A stretch of DNA of 64,000 nt. It comes from Sphingosinicellaceae bacterium. GTDB lineage: Bacteria; Pseudomonadota; Alphaproteobacteria; Sphingomonadales; Sphingomonadaceae. The translations under genes and the position numbers were made by a program. Shown here piece by piece: positions 45,009 to 53,273 of this stretch; positions within the stretch are counted from its first letter, which is position 1; the number at the start of each line of letters is the position of its first letter. The stretch lies in the NCBI GenBank assembly GCA_019285715.1, contig CP079108.1:2309001-2373000 (forward strand). Reading direction: 5' to 3'. A model generated the notes under the pieces. It was given only the letters and a program-made list of their open reading frames with translations, was not told the origin of the DNA and did no database searches.

Positions 45009-45122
45009 GTCATCCCCGCGCAGGCGGGGACCCATGAACACTGCTTGTCGAAGAGAGGGTCGGCCGGTCTGGCAACAGCCCAACGCGCGGTGTTCTTGGG
45101 TCCCCGCCTGCGCGGGGATGAC
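45009..45122. repeat. Palindromic repeat, type C (CCCCGCGCAGGCGGGG arms)
   Basis: GTCATCCCCGCGCAGGCGGG and its exact complement flank a 60-base spacer. The hairpin arms extend to GACCCA / TGGGTC. It lies between the nucleotidyltransferase and secF, a 176-bp gap. Confidence 0.8.
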
Positions 45123-45172
45123 AATGTGGGTCGCGGTGATGATCGCGAAGGCAGCGCCGCTCGTCGAAAATG

Positions 45173-46123
45173 TCACTTGGCGCGGACGACCCGCTCCGCG
45201 CCGCCGCGGGTTTCGGCCGGTGCGGCGCGGCTCTTCACTCCGAGCGAGATCAGCAGCGACGACGACACGAAGATCGACGAATAGGTCCCGACGACGATGC
45301 CGAGCAGCATCGCGGCGGTGAACCCGAAGATCACGTTCGGCCCGAGCAGCAACATCGCGGTCAGCGCGACGATCATCGCCAGCGAGGTCATGACGGTGCG
45401 CGGCAGCGTCTCGTTGACGCTGAGGTCGATGATGTGGCCGATGTCCATGCTGCGGTATTTGCGCAGGTTTTCGCGGATGCGGTCGTCGATGACGACCTTG
45501 TCGTTGAGGCTGTAGCCGATAATGGTCAGCACCGCGGCGACGACGTTGAGGTCGAACTCCAGCTGTGTCAGCGCGAAGAAGCCCATGGTCACGATGACGT
45601 CGTGGACGAGAGCGACGACGGTCGAGACGCCGAAATACCACTCGAAGCGGAACCAGGTGAACAGCGCCACCGCGGCCATCGACAGCAGCACGGCAAGTGC
45701 GCCCTTCTGGATCAATTCGTCTGAAACCTTGCCGGAAACGCTTTCGGTGCGGCGGAAGCCGACGCCCGGATACTTGCCCTTGAGGTCGGCCTGGACCTTT
45801 GCAACGACGCGCTGGACAGCCGCCTGATCACCGTCCGGGAGCGGCAGCCGGATCAGGATGGTGCGGGCATTGCCGAACTCCTGCAGCGCCGCCTGGCCGA
45901 CGCCGAGACTGTCGACCTCGATGCGCAGCCGGTCGAGCGGCGGCGGGCTGGCAAACTGGGTCTCCATCGTCAGGCCACCGCGGAAATCGACGCCGAGATT
46001 GAGGCCGCGCGTCGCCAGCAAAGCGATCGAGCCGATCGTCAGCAGCAGCGTCAGCCCGAACGCCAGGTAGCGCATCCGCACGAAGCCGATGTTGGTGTTG
46101 TCGGGGACAAGCTTGAGGTTCAT
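45173..46123 (-). CDS. secF: Protein translocase subunit SecF
   Basis: A 316-residue membrane protein of the SecDF complex that uses proton motive force to help complete protein export. Six helices and a periplasmic domain are visible, with the sequence VDFRGGLTMETQF near the N-terminus and IGYSLNDKVVIDDRIRENL in helix 4, and VGTYSSIFVSS in the last. It lies 10 bp downstream of secD. Confidence 0.95.
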   Translation of the reverse strand: MNLKLVPDNTNIGFVRMRYLAFGLTLLLTIGSIALLATRGLNLGVDFRGGLTMETQFASPPPLDRLRIEVDSLGVGQAALQEFGNARTILIRLPLPDGDQAAVQRVVAKVQADLKGKYPGVGFRRTESVSGKVSDELIQKGALAVLLSMAAVALFTWFRFEWYFGVSTVVALVHDVIVTMGFFALTQLEFDLNVVAAVLTIIGYSLNDKVVIDDRIRENLRKYRSMDIGHIIDLSVNETLPRTVMTSLAMIVALTAMLLLGPNVIFGFTAAMLLGIVVGTYSSIFVSSSLLISLGVKSRAAPAETRGGAERVVRAK

Positions 46124-46133
46124 GCGCCGATCC

Positions 46134-47732
46134 TCATATCGCCAGCACGGAAGGCCGGCGCGAGCGCAGCCACGTCGCGACCATCAGGCGGGTCACGGTG
46201 ACCGCGGTGAACACGCTCGTCGCGATGCCGATCGACAGCACCACCGCGAAGCCCTTGATCGGCCCGGAGCCGAAGAAGAACATGATGATCGCGACGATGA
46301 TGTTGAGGCTGTTCGCGTCCCAGATCGTCCGGGTCGCGTCGCGGTAGCCGACCTCGACCGACTGGATCACGCCGCGCCCCTTGCGCTGCTCCTCGCGGAT
46401 GCGCTCGTTGATCAGGACGTTGGCGTCGACCGCCGCGCCGATGGTCAGCACGAGGCCCGCGATACCGGGCAGGGTCAGGGTAAAGCCGCCGACCGACATC
46501 ACGCCCAGGATCATGAAGACGTTGAGGATCAGCGCCATCACCGCATAGACCCCGAAGCGCCCGTAAGTGACGATCATCAGCAGCGACACCGCGACCACCG
46601 CGACGATGCCAGCCAGCGTGCCGGCGCGGATCGAGTCGGCGCCGAGATCGGGACCGACGGTGCGCTCCTCGATGACCTTGAGCTCGACCGGCAGCTTGCC
46701 CGAGCGCAGCAAGATCGCAAGGTTGTTGGCACTCTCGGTGGTGAACGAGCCCGAGATGATGCCCGAGCCACCGAGGATCGGTTCGTTGATGTTCGGGGCC
46801 GAGATCACCTTGTTGTCGAGGATGATCGCGAACGGCTTGCCGACGTTGGCCTGCGTCGCCTTGGCGAACTTGCGGCTGCCCTCGCTGTCGAAGGCAAAGC
46901 TCGTCGCGGGACGGCCGTTCTGGTCGTTCGACAGATGTGCGTCGGTGAGCTGGTCGCCGGTAATCAGTGCGCGCCGCTTGACGACGATGACGCCGGGCTG
47001 GTCGGCGAAACCGAGCACCTGGCTGCCCGGGGGCGCATGTCCCTGCGCCGCCTGCGCCGGGTCGGCGGCGGTGTCGACGAGCTTGAACTCGAGCTTGGCG
47101 GTCTTGCCGATCAGCGCCTTGAGCTTCGACGGATCCTGCAGGCCCGGGACCTGGACGACGATGCGGTTGTCACCCTGGCGAACGATCGTCGGCTCGCGGG
47201 TGCCGAGTTCGTCGATCCGCTTGCGGATGACCTCGACGGCCTGCGCCATCGCGTCGTTGACCGCCTTGGCGACGCCGGCGTCGCTCTCGGTGATGACGAT
47301 GCGGTTACCGTCGACGACGCTCACCTCGAAATCGCGCTGGCCGGTGAGGCCGCCGAGCGGCTGCGACAGCTTGCGCAGCGCCTCCACGCCGCGGTCGAGC
47401 GCGGTCGGGTCGGTGATCGTGACGCTCAGTTGCCCACCGTTGGTCGACAGGTCGGCGAACGGCACCGAGCCACCGTTGGCATCGCGGAGTTCGCCCCGGA
47501 CACTGTCCTCCAGCGCCTCGAGCTTAGTCTTGCGAACCTCGTCGGTCGCCGCTTCGAGCATCAGGTGCGAGCCGCCGCGCAGGTCGAGCCCGAGCGCCAG
47601 CTTGCTATGCGGCAGCGAGGTCGGCCACGACTTGACCGCATCCTCGGAGAAGAAGTTCGGGACTGCGAACAGCACCCCGAGCAGCGACACCAGCGCGATC
47701 GTCCAGACCTTCCACGGCGGAAAGTCGAGCAT
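46134..47732 (-). CDS. secD: Protein translocase subunit SecD
   Basis: A 532-residue partner of SecF. The SecD signature LGLDLRGGSHLMLE is near residue 45, the periplasmic domain spans about 65-360, and the six-helix domain has VLTIGAAVDANVLINERIREE. GAGGAGG five bases upstream fixes the ATG at 47732; the frame is open further upstream. Order yajC-secD-secF is conserved in many bacteria. Confidence 0.96.
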   Translation of the reverse strand: MLDFPPWKVWTIALVSLLGVLFAVPNFFSEDAVKSWPTSLPHSKLALGLDLRGGSHLMLEAATDEVRKTKLEALEDSVRGELRDANGGSVPFADLSTNGGQLSVTITDPTALDRGVEALRKLSQPLGGLTGQRDFEVSVVDGNRIVITESDAGVAKAVNDAMAQAVEVIRKRIDELGTREPTIVRQGDNRIVVQVPGLQDPSKLKALIGKTAKLEFKLVDTAADPAQAAQGHAPPGSQVLGFADQPGVIVVKRRALITGDQLTDAHLSNDQNGRPATSFAFDSEGSRKFAKATQANVGKPFAIILDNKVISAPNINEPILGGSGIISGSFTTESANNLAILLRSGKLPVELKVIEERTVGPDLGADSIRAGTLAGIVAVVAVSLLMIVTYGRFGVYAVMALILNVFMILGVMSVGGFTLTLPGIAGLVLTIGAAVDANVLINERIREEQRKGRGVIQSVEVGYRDATRTIWDANSLNIIVAIIMFFFGSGPIKGFAVVLSIGIATSVFTAVTVTRLMVATWLRSRRPSVLAI

Positions 47733-47760
47733 CAGCGCCTCCTCGACAGTATGTCGAGCA

Positions 47761-48105
47761 TCAACGTTTCCCGTCGTTCGCCGCTGCGGGCAGCTTCTTG
47801 GTGCGGACCTCGCTGAGCGTGCCCTTGACGACGCGCAGCTTGACTGTCGGCGCGACCTCGACCTCAAGCTCGTCGTCCTTGATGCGGGTCACGCGCCCGA
47901 TCAGGCCGCCGCCGGTGACGACCTCGTCACCCTGCTTGACCGCGTCGAGCATGGCGCGGTGGTCCTTCGTCCGACGCTGCTGCGGACGGATCATCAGGAA
48001 GTAGAAGATGACGAAGATCGCAACGAGCGGAACGAACTGCGCGAAAGCGGCAAGACCGCCCGGCATGGCCCCCGCGCTCTGCGCATAGGCCGGTGATGCA
48101 AACAT
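47761..48105 (-). CDS. yajC: Preprotein translocase subunit YajC
   Basis: A 114-residue protein with one membrane helix (FVPLVAIFVIFYFLMIRPQQ) and the cytoplasmic YajC domain with VVTGGGLIGRVTRIKDDELEVEV. The N-terminal FASPAYAQSAGA is a short tail. It is 28 bp upstream of secD and completes the SecDF-YajC set. The ribosome site is weak. Confidence 0.95.
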   Translation of the reverse strand: MFASPAYAQSAGAMPGGLAAFAQFVPLVAIFVIFYFLMIRPQQRRTKDHRAMLDAVKQGDEVVTGGGLIGRVTRIKDDELEVEVAPTVKLRVVKGTLSEVRTKKLPAAANDGKR

Positions 48106-48207
48106 GGAGTGCTTTCGTGTGCGTGGATTGGCGGGGGTCTTAGTCCGCGGGGGGGATTTAGGCAATATCGCGTGAATGACGAGCTACCGTCACCGACGAG
48201 CGACATT

Positions 48208-48290
48208 GTCATCCCGGCGAACGCCGGGAGCCAGCTACCCTTCGCGCACCGCCCTTGGCTAGGCTGGGTCCCGGCGTTCGCCGGGATGAC
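48208..48290. repeat. Palindromic repeat, type A
   Basis: GTCATCCCGGCGAACGCCGG and its complement (CCGGCGTTCGCCGGGATGAC) flank a spacer of about 43 bases that includes a second CCCAGC / GCTGGG pair. It lies between yajC and the DUF815 gene, divergent promoters sharing this 215-bp gap. Confidence 0.8.
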
Positions 48291-48320
48291 AATCCGGACA
48301 GGCCGAGGCATGCAGCCGCA

Positions 48321-49142
48321 ATGGACAGCAACGAAACCCTTCTCGCCCGCATCGCCGACGCGCTCGACCGCCTCGCTCCGCCGCCGCCGCCCGCCGCCGA
48401 CCTCACGAGCGGCGACGCGTTCGTCTGGACTGCGACCGGCCTCCGCACCGTCGTTGCCGCCCCCGCCCAGCCGCTCGAACGCTTCGTCGGCGTCGATGCG
48501 CAGCGCGATGCCCTGCACGAGAACAGCCGCCGGCATGCGCTCGGGCTGCCGGCGCACGACGTCTTGCTGTGGGGCTCGCGCGGCATGGGCAAGTCGTCGC
48601 TGGTCAAGGCGGTGGCGGCGGCGCTCCGCACCGAGGGCCACGACCTCTCGCTGATCCAGGTTGCGCGCGACGATCTCGCCACCCTGCCCGCGCTGTTCGA
48701 TGCGCTCTCGAAAACGCCGCGCCGCGCCCTGATTTTCGCCGACGACCTGTCGTTCGAGGCGGACGAGAACCAGTACAAGGCGCTGCGTTCGGTGCTCGAC
48801 GGCGGCATCGCGGCCCGGCCCGACAATGTCCGGCTGGTGGTGACCTCGAACCGCCGGCATCTCGTCCCGCGGGCGCATTCGGACGCCGACGCGGTCAACC
48901 CGCGCGACGTGCTCGACGACCGGCTGGCGCTGGCCGACCGCTTCGGGCTCAGCCTCGGCTTCCACAATGCCGACCAGGCGCAATATCTGGCGATCGTCGC
49001 GGGCTATGCAGTGGCGCACGGACTGGCTGCCGACCCCCACGCCGCATTGGCGTGGGCGGTGCAGCGCGGCCATCGGTCGGGGCGTGTCGCGTGGCAGTTT
49101 ATCGAGGAACTGGCGGGCGCGGCGGGCAAGCGGCTCGGTTAG
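48321..49142 (+). CDS. DUF815 AAA-type ATPase
   Basis: A 273-residue P-loop ATPase of the DUF815 family. Walker A is WGSRGMGKSS (84-93), a Walker B-like RALIFADDLSFE follows at about 133-144, and the sensor region LVVTSNRRHLVPR and the arginine-rich WQFIEELAG tail are typical. Function is unknown. The ATG starts the conserved region; no strong ribosome site is seen. Its stop overlaps that of the opposing CorA gene in TTAG. Confidence 0.88.
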   Translation: MDSNETLLARIADALDRLAPPPPPAADLTSGDAFVWTATGLRTVVAAPAQPLERFVGVDAQRDALHENSRRHALGLPAHDVLLWGSRGMGKSSLVKAVAAALRTEGHDLSLIQVARDDLATLPALFDALSKTPRRALIFADDLSFEADENQYKALRSVLDGGIAARPDNVRLVVTSNRRHLVPRAHSDADAVNPRDVLDDRLALADRFGLSLGFHNADQAQYLAIVAGYAVAHGLAADPHAALAWAVQRGHRSGRVAWQFIEELAGAAGKRLG

Positions 49143-50104
49143 ATCCAGCGACGGCGACGGGCGACGACGGCAGCAAGAATGACCAGCAGGGCGAGCGCGA
49201 TCACCACCGAATAAAAGCCCGCCGCCCCGGTCTTCTCGAACGGCACGTCGAAGTTCATGCCGAAGAGCCCGGCGATCGCCGAAGCGATACCGATGATGAC
49301 GGTCAGGAACGTCAGCACCTTGACGAGGTCGTTGGTCTCCTGCCCGGTCTTGCTGGCGAACAGGTCGAAGCTGCCGACCACGGCATCACGCGCCCGGTCC
49401 ACCGAATCGACGACGCGGTCATAGCGCGCCGCCAGCGCCTGGTAGCTGCCGAGCGCTTCGGCATCATTGGCGATCGGCGCGAAGTCGGGGCGGACGAGGC
49501 CGTGGAACAGCGGACGCTGGTCGGCGACCGCGACCCGGAGCAACGCCACGCGGTGGCGCATCGCCGCGAGGCTCTCGAGGATGCTGGCGCTGGTCTTCGA
49601 CGCGAGCACCTTGCCGTCGAGCTCGTCGAGCGCCTTTCCGACCTCGGTGATCGCGTCGTAATAGCTCTCGAGGTGCCAATCGAGCAGCGATGCGGCGAGC
49701 ACGGCCGGAGTCAGCGCACCCTTCAGGCTCTCACCGCGGTCCTGGTCGCGGAAATCGACGAGGAACTGGATTTCGTGGTCGCGGACGGTGACGAGCCAGG
49801 TTTCCGCGACGACGAAATCGAGACGGCCGTCGCTGCGCCTGTCGTCGACCGGGGGTGCCGGGACACTGAAATCGAAGTGGCCCTCGTAGTTCGAGAGCCG
49901 GAAGGTGTCGCCGGGCGCAGCAAGCGCGGCGCGAACCTCCGGGGCGAGGCTCAACAAATCGGAGACCGCCCTGAGCCCGGCGCTGTCGTCGCGCTTGAGG
50001 TCGAACCACAGGAGCTGGTGGTCACCGGTATCGGCGACGGTGGCGGCGTCGGCGTCGACCTCCCGGTCGCGCCCTTCCGCGTCGTAGAGGTAGGCGCGCA
50101 CCAC
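49139..50104 (-). CDS. CorA-family Mg2+/Co2+ transporter
   Basis: A 321-residue divalent-cation channel of the CorA family. The long cytoplasmic funnel domain is followed by two C-terminal helices, with the selectivity motif Gly-Met-Asn at 282-284 (FGMNFDV), preceded by LTFLTVIIGIASAIAGL, and a basic end (ARRRRW). The start is GTG with an adjacent second GTG, and no strong ribosome site is visible. The frame is open further upstream but has no start with a site. Confidence 0.9.
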   Translation of the reverse strand: MVRAYLYDAEGRDREVDADAATVADTGDHQLLWFDLKRDDSAGLRAVSDLLSLAPEVRAALAAPGDTFRLSNYEGHFDFSVPAPPVDDRRSDGRLDFVVAETWLVTVRDHEIQFLVDFRDQDRGESLKGALTPAVLAASLLDWHLESYYDAITEVGKALDELDGKVLASKTSASILESLAAMRHRVALLRVAVADQRPLFHGLVRPDFAPIANDAEALGSYQALAARYDRVVDSVDRARDAVVGSFDLFASKTGQETNDLVKVLTFLTVIIGIASAIAGLFGMNFDVPFEKTGAAGFYSVVIALALLVILAAVVARRRRWI

Positions 50105-50165
50105 GAGACCGGAACGGCGCGCGCCGGGAGAATCCGCAAGGGACCCGTCCGGCGCGCGTCGCGGG

Positions 50166-50402
50166 TTACTGGGCTGGGGTTTCGAACTGCGAGAGCAGGT
50201 CGCTGTTGAACGACATGCGGACCTGCTCACCCTCGACGTCGGCGACCATGCCGAGCGGGATCAGGTGATGGTGGCCGCCCGAACCGCGGTCGGTCTTGGT
50301 CAGCTTTATGTGGTCGCCATCGACATGATCGACGGTGCCGATGTGGCCGCCGTCGGCGCCGATGACTTCCATGTGCTCGCGGATGTGGCTGCTATCGGAC
50401 AT
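50166..50402 (-). CDS. DUF2171 domain protein
   Basis: A 78-residue cytoplasmic protein of the DUF2171 family (IREHMEVIGADGGHIGTVDHVDGDHIKL, shown in two pieces). It has PRC-barrel-like strands and a His-rich loop (GGHHHLIP). Function unknown, perhaps stress related. It is close to a tRNA gene but unrelated to it. Confidence 0.85.
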   Translation of the reverse strand: MSDSSHIREHMEVIGADGGHIGTVDHVDGDHIKLTKTDRGSGGHHHLIPLGMVADVEGEQVRMSFNSDLLSQFETPAQ

Positions 50403-50472
50403 GTCGTATCCTTCCGTTGTTGACGACTGACGAACGTTCTGGGTCCGGTAAGGATGCGGGCCCGTTGGAATT

Positions 50473-50549
50473 TGGCGCGCCCGGCTGGACTCGAACCAGC
50501 GACCTCAGAATTAGAAGTTCCGTGCTCTATCCAGCTGAGCTACGGGCGC
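50473..50549 (-). tRNA. tRNA-Arg (TCT anticodon)
   Basis: A complete cloverleaf: acceptor GCGCCCG/CGGGCGC, D-arm GCTC/GAGC, anticodon stem CGGAA/TTCTG with one G-U pair, loop CTTCTAA giving TCT, T-arm GCTGG-TTCGAGT-CCAGC, discriminator G and encoded CCA. 77 nt with CCA. Confidence 0.95.
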
Positions 50550-50566
50550 GTGAACGATGCCCCCGC

Positions 50567-50845
50567 CTATCTGAAGTTGTCGGCATAAGCCTGCAGCTTC
50601 AGCACCTTCGGCGGTAGCGGCACGAGGTCATATGTCATGCCCTGCGCCTCCGCATAGGCGACCGCCGCCTCGCGACTGGCGAACTTGAGCTCGACCTGCT
50701 GGCGCGTGTCGCCCGAGCCGATCCAGCCCGTCAGCGGGTCGTGGTGCTGCGGCTCCGCGGGTTCGGTGACGAGCACCCACTGGCCGGTGCGGGCCTTGCC
50801 CGACTGCATCGAGCTTTTCGGGCGTTGGAAGATGCGGGCCTTCAT
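50567..50845 (-). CDS. ETC complex I subunit (NDUFS4-like)
   Basis: A 92-residue soluble protein of the NDUFS4/B17.2-like accessory subunit family of respiratory complex I, present in alphaproteobacteria as in mitochondria. ARIFQRPKSSMQSGKARTGQW and DPLTGWIGSGDTRQQVELKF are the family signatures, and AVAYAEAQGMTYDLV the last helix. The start ATG at 50845 begins the conserved MKARIFQ. Confidence 0.92.
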   Translation of the reverse strand: MKARIFQRPKSSMQSGKARTGQWVLVTEPAEPQHHDPLTGWIGSGDTRQQVELKFASREAAVAYAEAQGMTYDLVPLPPKVLKLQAYADNFR

Positions 50846-50864
50846 GGTGCAGTGCCTAGCCGAA

Positions 50865-51890
50865 CTAGAACGCCCGCGCGATAGCGAACTCGATGGTCTC
50901 GACGAGGGCGTCGCGCGGCGCACCGTGCGGGAACGCCGCCAGCGCGTCGATGGCGCGGGCGCCGTACAGCCGCGCCCGGTCGAGGGTATCGTCGATCGCG
51001 CCGGAAGAACGCAGCAGGGCCGTTGCCTGCACCAGCTCCGCATCCCCGGCGGCGCGCCCAAGCATCGCGTCGCGCCAGAACTGTCGCTCGGCGGCGCTGC
51101 CGCGGGCGTGCGCGAGGATCACCGGCAGGGTCACCTTGCCGTCGCGGAAGTCGTCGCCGGCAGCCTTGCCCATCGTACCGGCGTCGGAAACATAGTCGAT
51201 CGCGTCGTCGACGAGCTGGAAGGCGATGCCGAGGTTGCGCCCGAACGCCTCGAGGCTGGCCTCGACCTGCGGACCGCGCTCGGCGACGACGGCGGCGATC
51301 TGGCAGGCGGCGGCGAACAGCACCGCGGTCTTGGCGGTGATGATCTCGAGGTAGCGCTCCTCGGTGGTCTCGACGTCGCGCTGGGCGGTCAATTGCGCGA
51401 CTTCGCCCTCGGCGATGACGGCGGACGCGCCGCTGAGAATGCGCAGGACGCGCAAGGATCCGTCCTCGACCATTAGCTCGAAGGAGCGGCTGAACAGGAA
51501 GTCGCCGACAAGCACGCTGGCCGGGTTGCCCCAGATGACGTTGGCGGTAGCGCGGCCGCGGCGCAGGTCGGAGACGTCGACGACATCGTCGTGGAGGAGA
51601 GTCGCGGTGTGGATGAACTCGACGCACGCGGCGAGCCGGTGGTGCCGGGTCCCGGCGTAATCGAACAACTGCGCGCAGGCCAACGTCAGCATCGGCCGCA
51701 GCCGCTTGCCGCCGCCGGCGATCAGATGGCCCGCGAGTTCCGGGATAAGCGCGACGCGGCTTTGCATGCGGTCGAGAATGACCTGGTTGACCGCGTTCAG
51801 CCCCGGCGCGCACAGCGCCAGTAGCGGCGTCAGCGAGGGTGCGCTGGCATTCTTGGGTCGCAGGGGATGGACGGTGGCGCTCATCGCCAT
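50865..51890 (-). CDS. ispB: Polyprenyl (octaprenyl/decaprenyl) diphosphate synthase
   Basis: A 341-residue trans-isoprenyl synthase that makes the ubiquinone side chain. The first aspartate-rich motif is DDVVD (101-105), followed by RRG, and the second is DDAID (228-232). FQLVDDAIDYV and GGGKRLRPML are diagnostic. The chain length, probably C50, is inferred from sphingomonads making ubiquinone-10. Two ATG codons at the start are two codons apart. Confidence 0.92.
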   Translation of the reverse strand: MAMSATVHPLRPKNASAPSLTPLLALCAPGLNAVNQVILDRMQSRVALIPELAGHLIAGGGKRLRPMLTLACAQLFDYAGTRHHRLAACVEFIHTATLLHDDVVDVSDLRRGRATANVIWGNPASVLVGDFLFSRSFELMVEDGSLRVLRILSGASAVIAEGEVAQLTAQRDVETTEERYLEIITAKTAVLFAAACQIAAVVAERGPQVEASLEAFGRNLGIAFQLVDDAIDYVSDAGTMGKAAGDDFRDGKVTLPVILAHARGSAAERQFWRDAMLGRAAGDAELVQATALLRSSGAIDDTLDRARLYGARAIDALAAFPHGAPRDALVETIEFAIARAF

Positions 51891-51975
51891 CGCGTCTTAA
51901 CCAGCGAACCCGGTAGCGCAAGCCTTGCGCTTGCGGCACGGCGTCGCGAGAGTGTCACTGCGGGGAGCGAGAACC

Positions 51976-52254
51976 ATGAATGACAAGACGTTGGGCGGCT
52001 TCCGCGACAGCATCGACAATATCGACGCGGCGCTGGTTTTCCTGCTCGCCGAGCGCTTCAAGGTGACCCAGCAGGTCGGTGCCTACAAGGCCACCGCCGG
52101 CCTGCCGCCCGCCGACCCGAGCCGCGAGGCTGAGCAGATCACGCGGCTGCGGGCACTGGCGGTGACGGCCAAGCTCGACCCGGAGTTCAGCGAGAAGTTC
52201 CTGCGGTTCATCATCGACGAGGTGATCCGGCACCACGCGGCGCAGCAGGGCTAG
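51976..52254 (+). CDS. Chorismate mutase (AroQ type)
   Basis: A 92-residue all-helical enzyme converting chorismate to prephenate. The first helix FRDSIDNIDAALVFLLAERF, then VTQQVGAYKATAGLPPADPSREAEQI and FLRFIIDEVIRHH, are the AroQ blocks with Arg and Lys of the active site. GGGGAG eight bases upstream fixes the ATG. It feeds the tyrA and aromatic aminotransferase steps encoded 30 kb upstream. Confidence 0.92.
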   Translation: MNDKTLGGFRDSIDNIDAALVFLLAERFKVTQQVGAYKATAGLPPADPSREAEQITRLRALAVTAKLDPEFSEKFLRFIIDEVIRHHAAQQG

Positions 52255-52261
52255 CAGCCGC

Positions 52262-52582
52262 TCACGTCCCGCAACTCCGCGCCTTCTCGAGTTCACCGAG
52301 CCGCTGGTCGCGCGCTGCGATTGCCGTGACCTCGGTCTTTACACTGTTCGAAAAGTCGAGAAACAGCGGCGAGACCAGCAGGATGCCAATGTTGTAGCCC
52401 GGCTTCTGGCTTTTCTCGTTGGTCAGGTCGGCGACGCGGCGGCGGTTGGCGGCGCGCTCGGCGGCGAGGTGCTCGCAAGTAAGCTGGGCATCGAAATTAT
52501 TGCTCAGCATGACCGGCTTGGCGACGCGTCCGCCGCAGCCGGCGAGCGCGACACAGCACCCGATTGCAATCCAGTTGCGCAT
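52262..52582 (-). CDS. Short lipoprotein with coiled-coil region
   Basis: A 106-residue lipoprotein: the signal peptide ends LAGC with lipid-bearing Cys16. A helical, charged region (AAERAANRRRVADL) and a conserved hydrophobic stretch PGYNIGILLVSPLFLDF follow. A similar short lipoprotein is common in sphingomonads; function unknown. Its end is seven bases from the convergent chorismate mutase stop. Confidence 0.7.
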   Translation of the reverse strand: MRNWIAIGCCVALAGCGGRVAKPVMLSNNFDAQLTCEHLAAERAANRRRVADLTNEKSQKPGYNIGILLVSPLFLDFSNSVKTEVTAIAARDQRLGELEKARSCGT

Positions 52583-52694
52583 AACTTCCCCCGAGCCCCG
52601 TCCGGCGGCTGTGCCAACTTCGTGAATGTTTCGCAAGCGGCTTGACCGCCGGAATTTCGCACGCCAACTGGGCCTGAGTTTCGGGGGAAATCAG

Positions 52695-53273
52695 ATGCGG
52701 TTTATCGTGGTTCTGGCGTGCGCCTTGCTGGGTGCATGCGCGGCGTCGCCGGGAGCGATGATCGTGCCGGTTTCACAGGCCAACATCATCGCTCCGACGT
52801 CGCCGCTCCACCGTTCGGTATTCCTGAAGGACGTTACCGGCGGCGGCACCAGCAAGAAATGGGATCAGGGCCTGTCGGGCGAAGCGTTCGGCGAGGCGCT
52901 ACGGCAGTCACTGGCGGTCCACCTGATGCTCGGTACCGGCAACGCGCAGTACCAGCTGACCGCGGAACTGGTACAGCTGAAGCAGCCTATGGCCGGCATC
53001 AGCATGACCGTGACAGCGCGCGTCCACTACACGCTGACCCCGTCTGCCGGTGGCGCGCCGGTGTTCGACCGGCTGATCGAAACGCCGTACACTGCCGCGT
53101 TCAGCGACGCCTTCGTCGGCATGAAGCGGCTGTCACTGGCGAATGAGGGCGCGGTGCGGGCAAACATCCAGGCGCTCATCGACGCGTTGGTCGTCCAGTC
53201 GAAGACCGACCCGAAGTTCACCGTTGCCGATGCGACCGTCCTGTCGCAGCTGCGCGAGCTCGCGTCGAACTAG
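52695..53273 (+). CDS. Hypothetical lipoprotein, 192 residues
   Basis: The signal peptide ends LLGACA with Cys15 as the lipid site. The body is a beta-rich domain (VFLKDVTGGGTSKKWDQGLSG, YQLTAELVQLKQPMAGISM) like lipoprotein-sorting DUF domains of the YajG/ABC-accessory type, but I cannot name the family. GGGGG is upstream of the ATG. Its stop shares CTAG with the opposing histidine kinase. Confidence 0.65.
   Translation: MRFIVVLACALLGACAASPGAMIVPVSQANIIAPTSPLHRSVFLKDVTGGGTSKKWDQGLSGEAFGEALRQSLAVHLMLGTGNAQYQLTAELVQLKQPMAGISMTVTARVHYTLTPSAGGAPVFDRLIETPYTAAFSDAFVGMKRLSLANEGAVRANIQALIDALVVQSKTDPKFTVADATVLSQLRELASN

Noticed and set aside
46089-47816. Long plus-strand frames opposite secD
   Set aside because: No family resemblance and high Arg/Asp content; secD on the other strand is complete.
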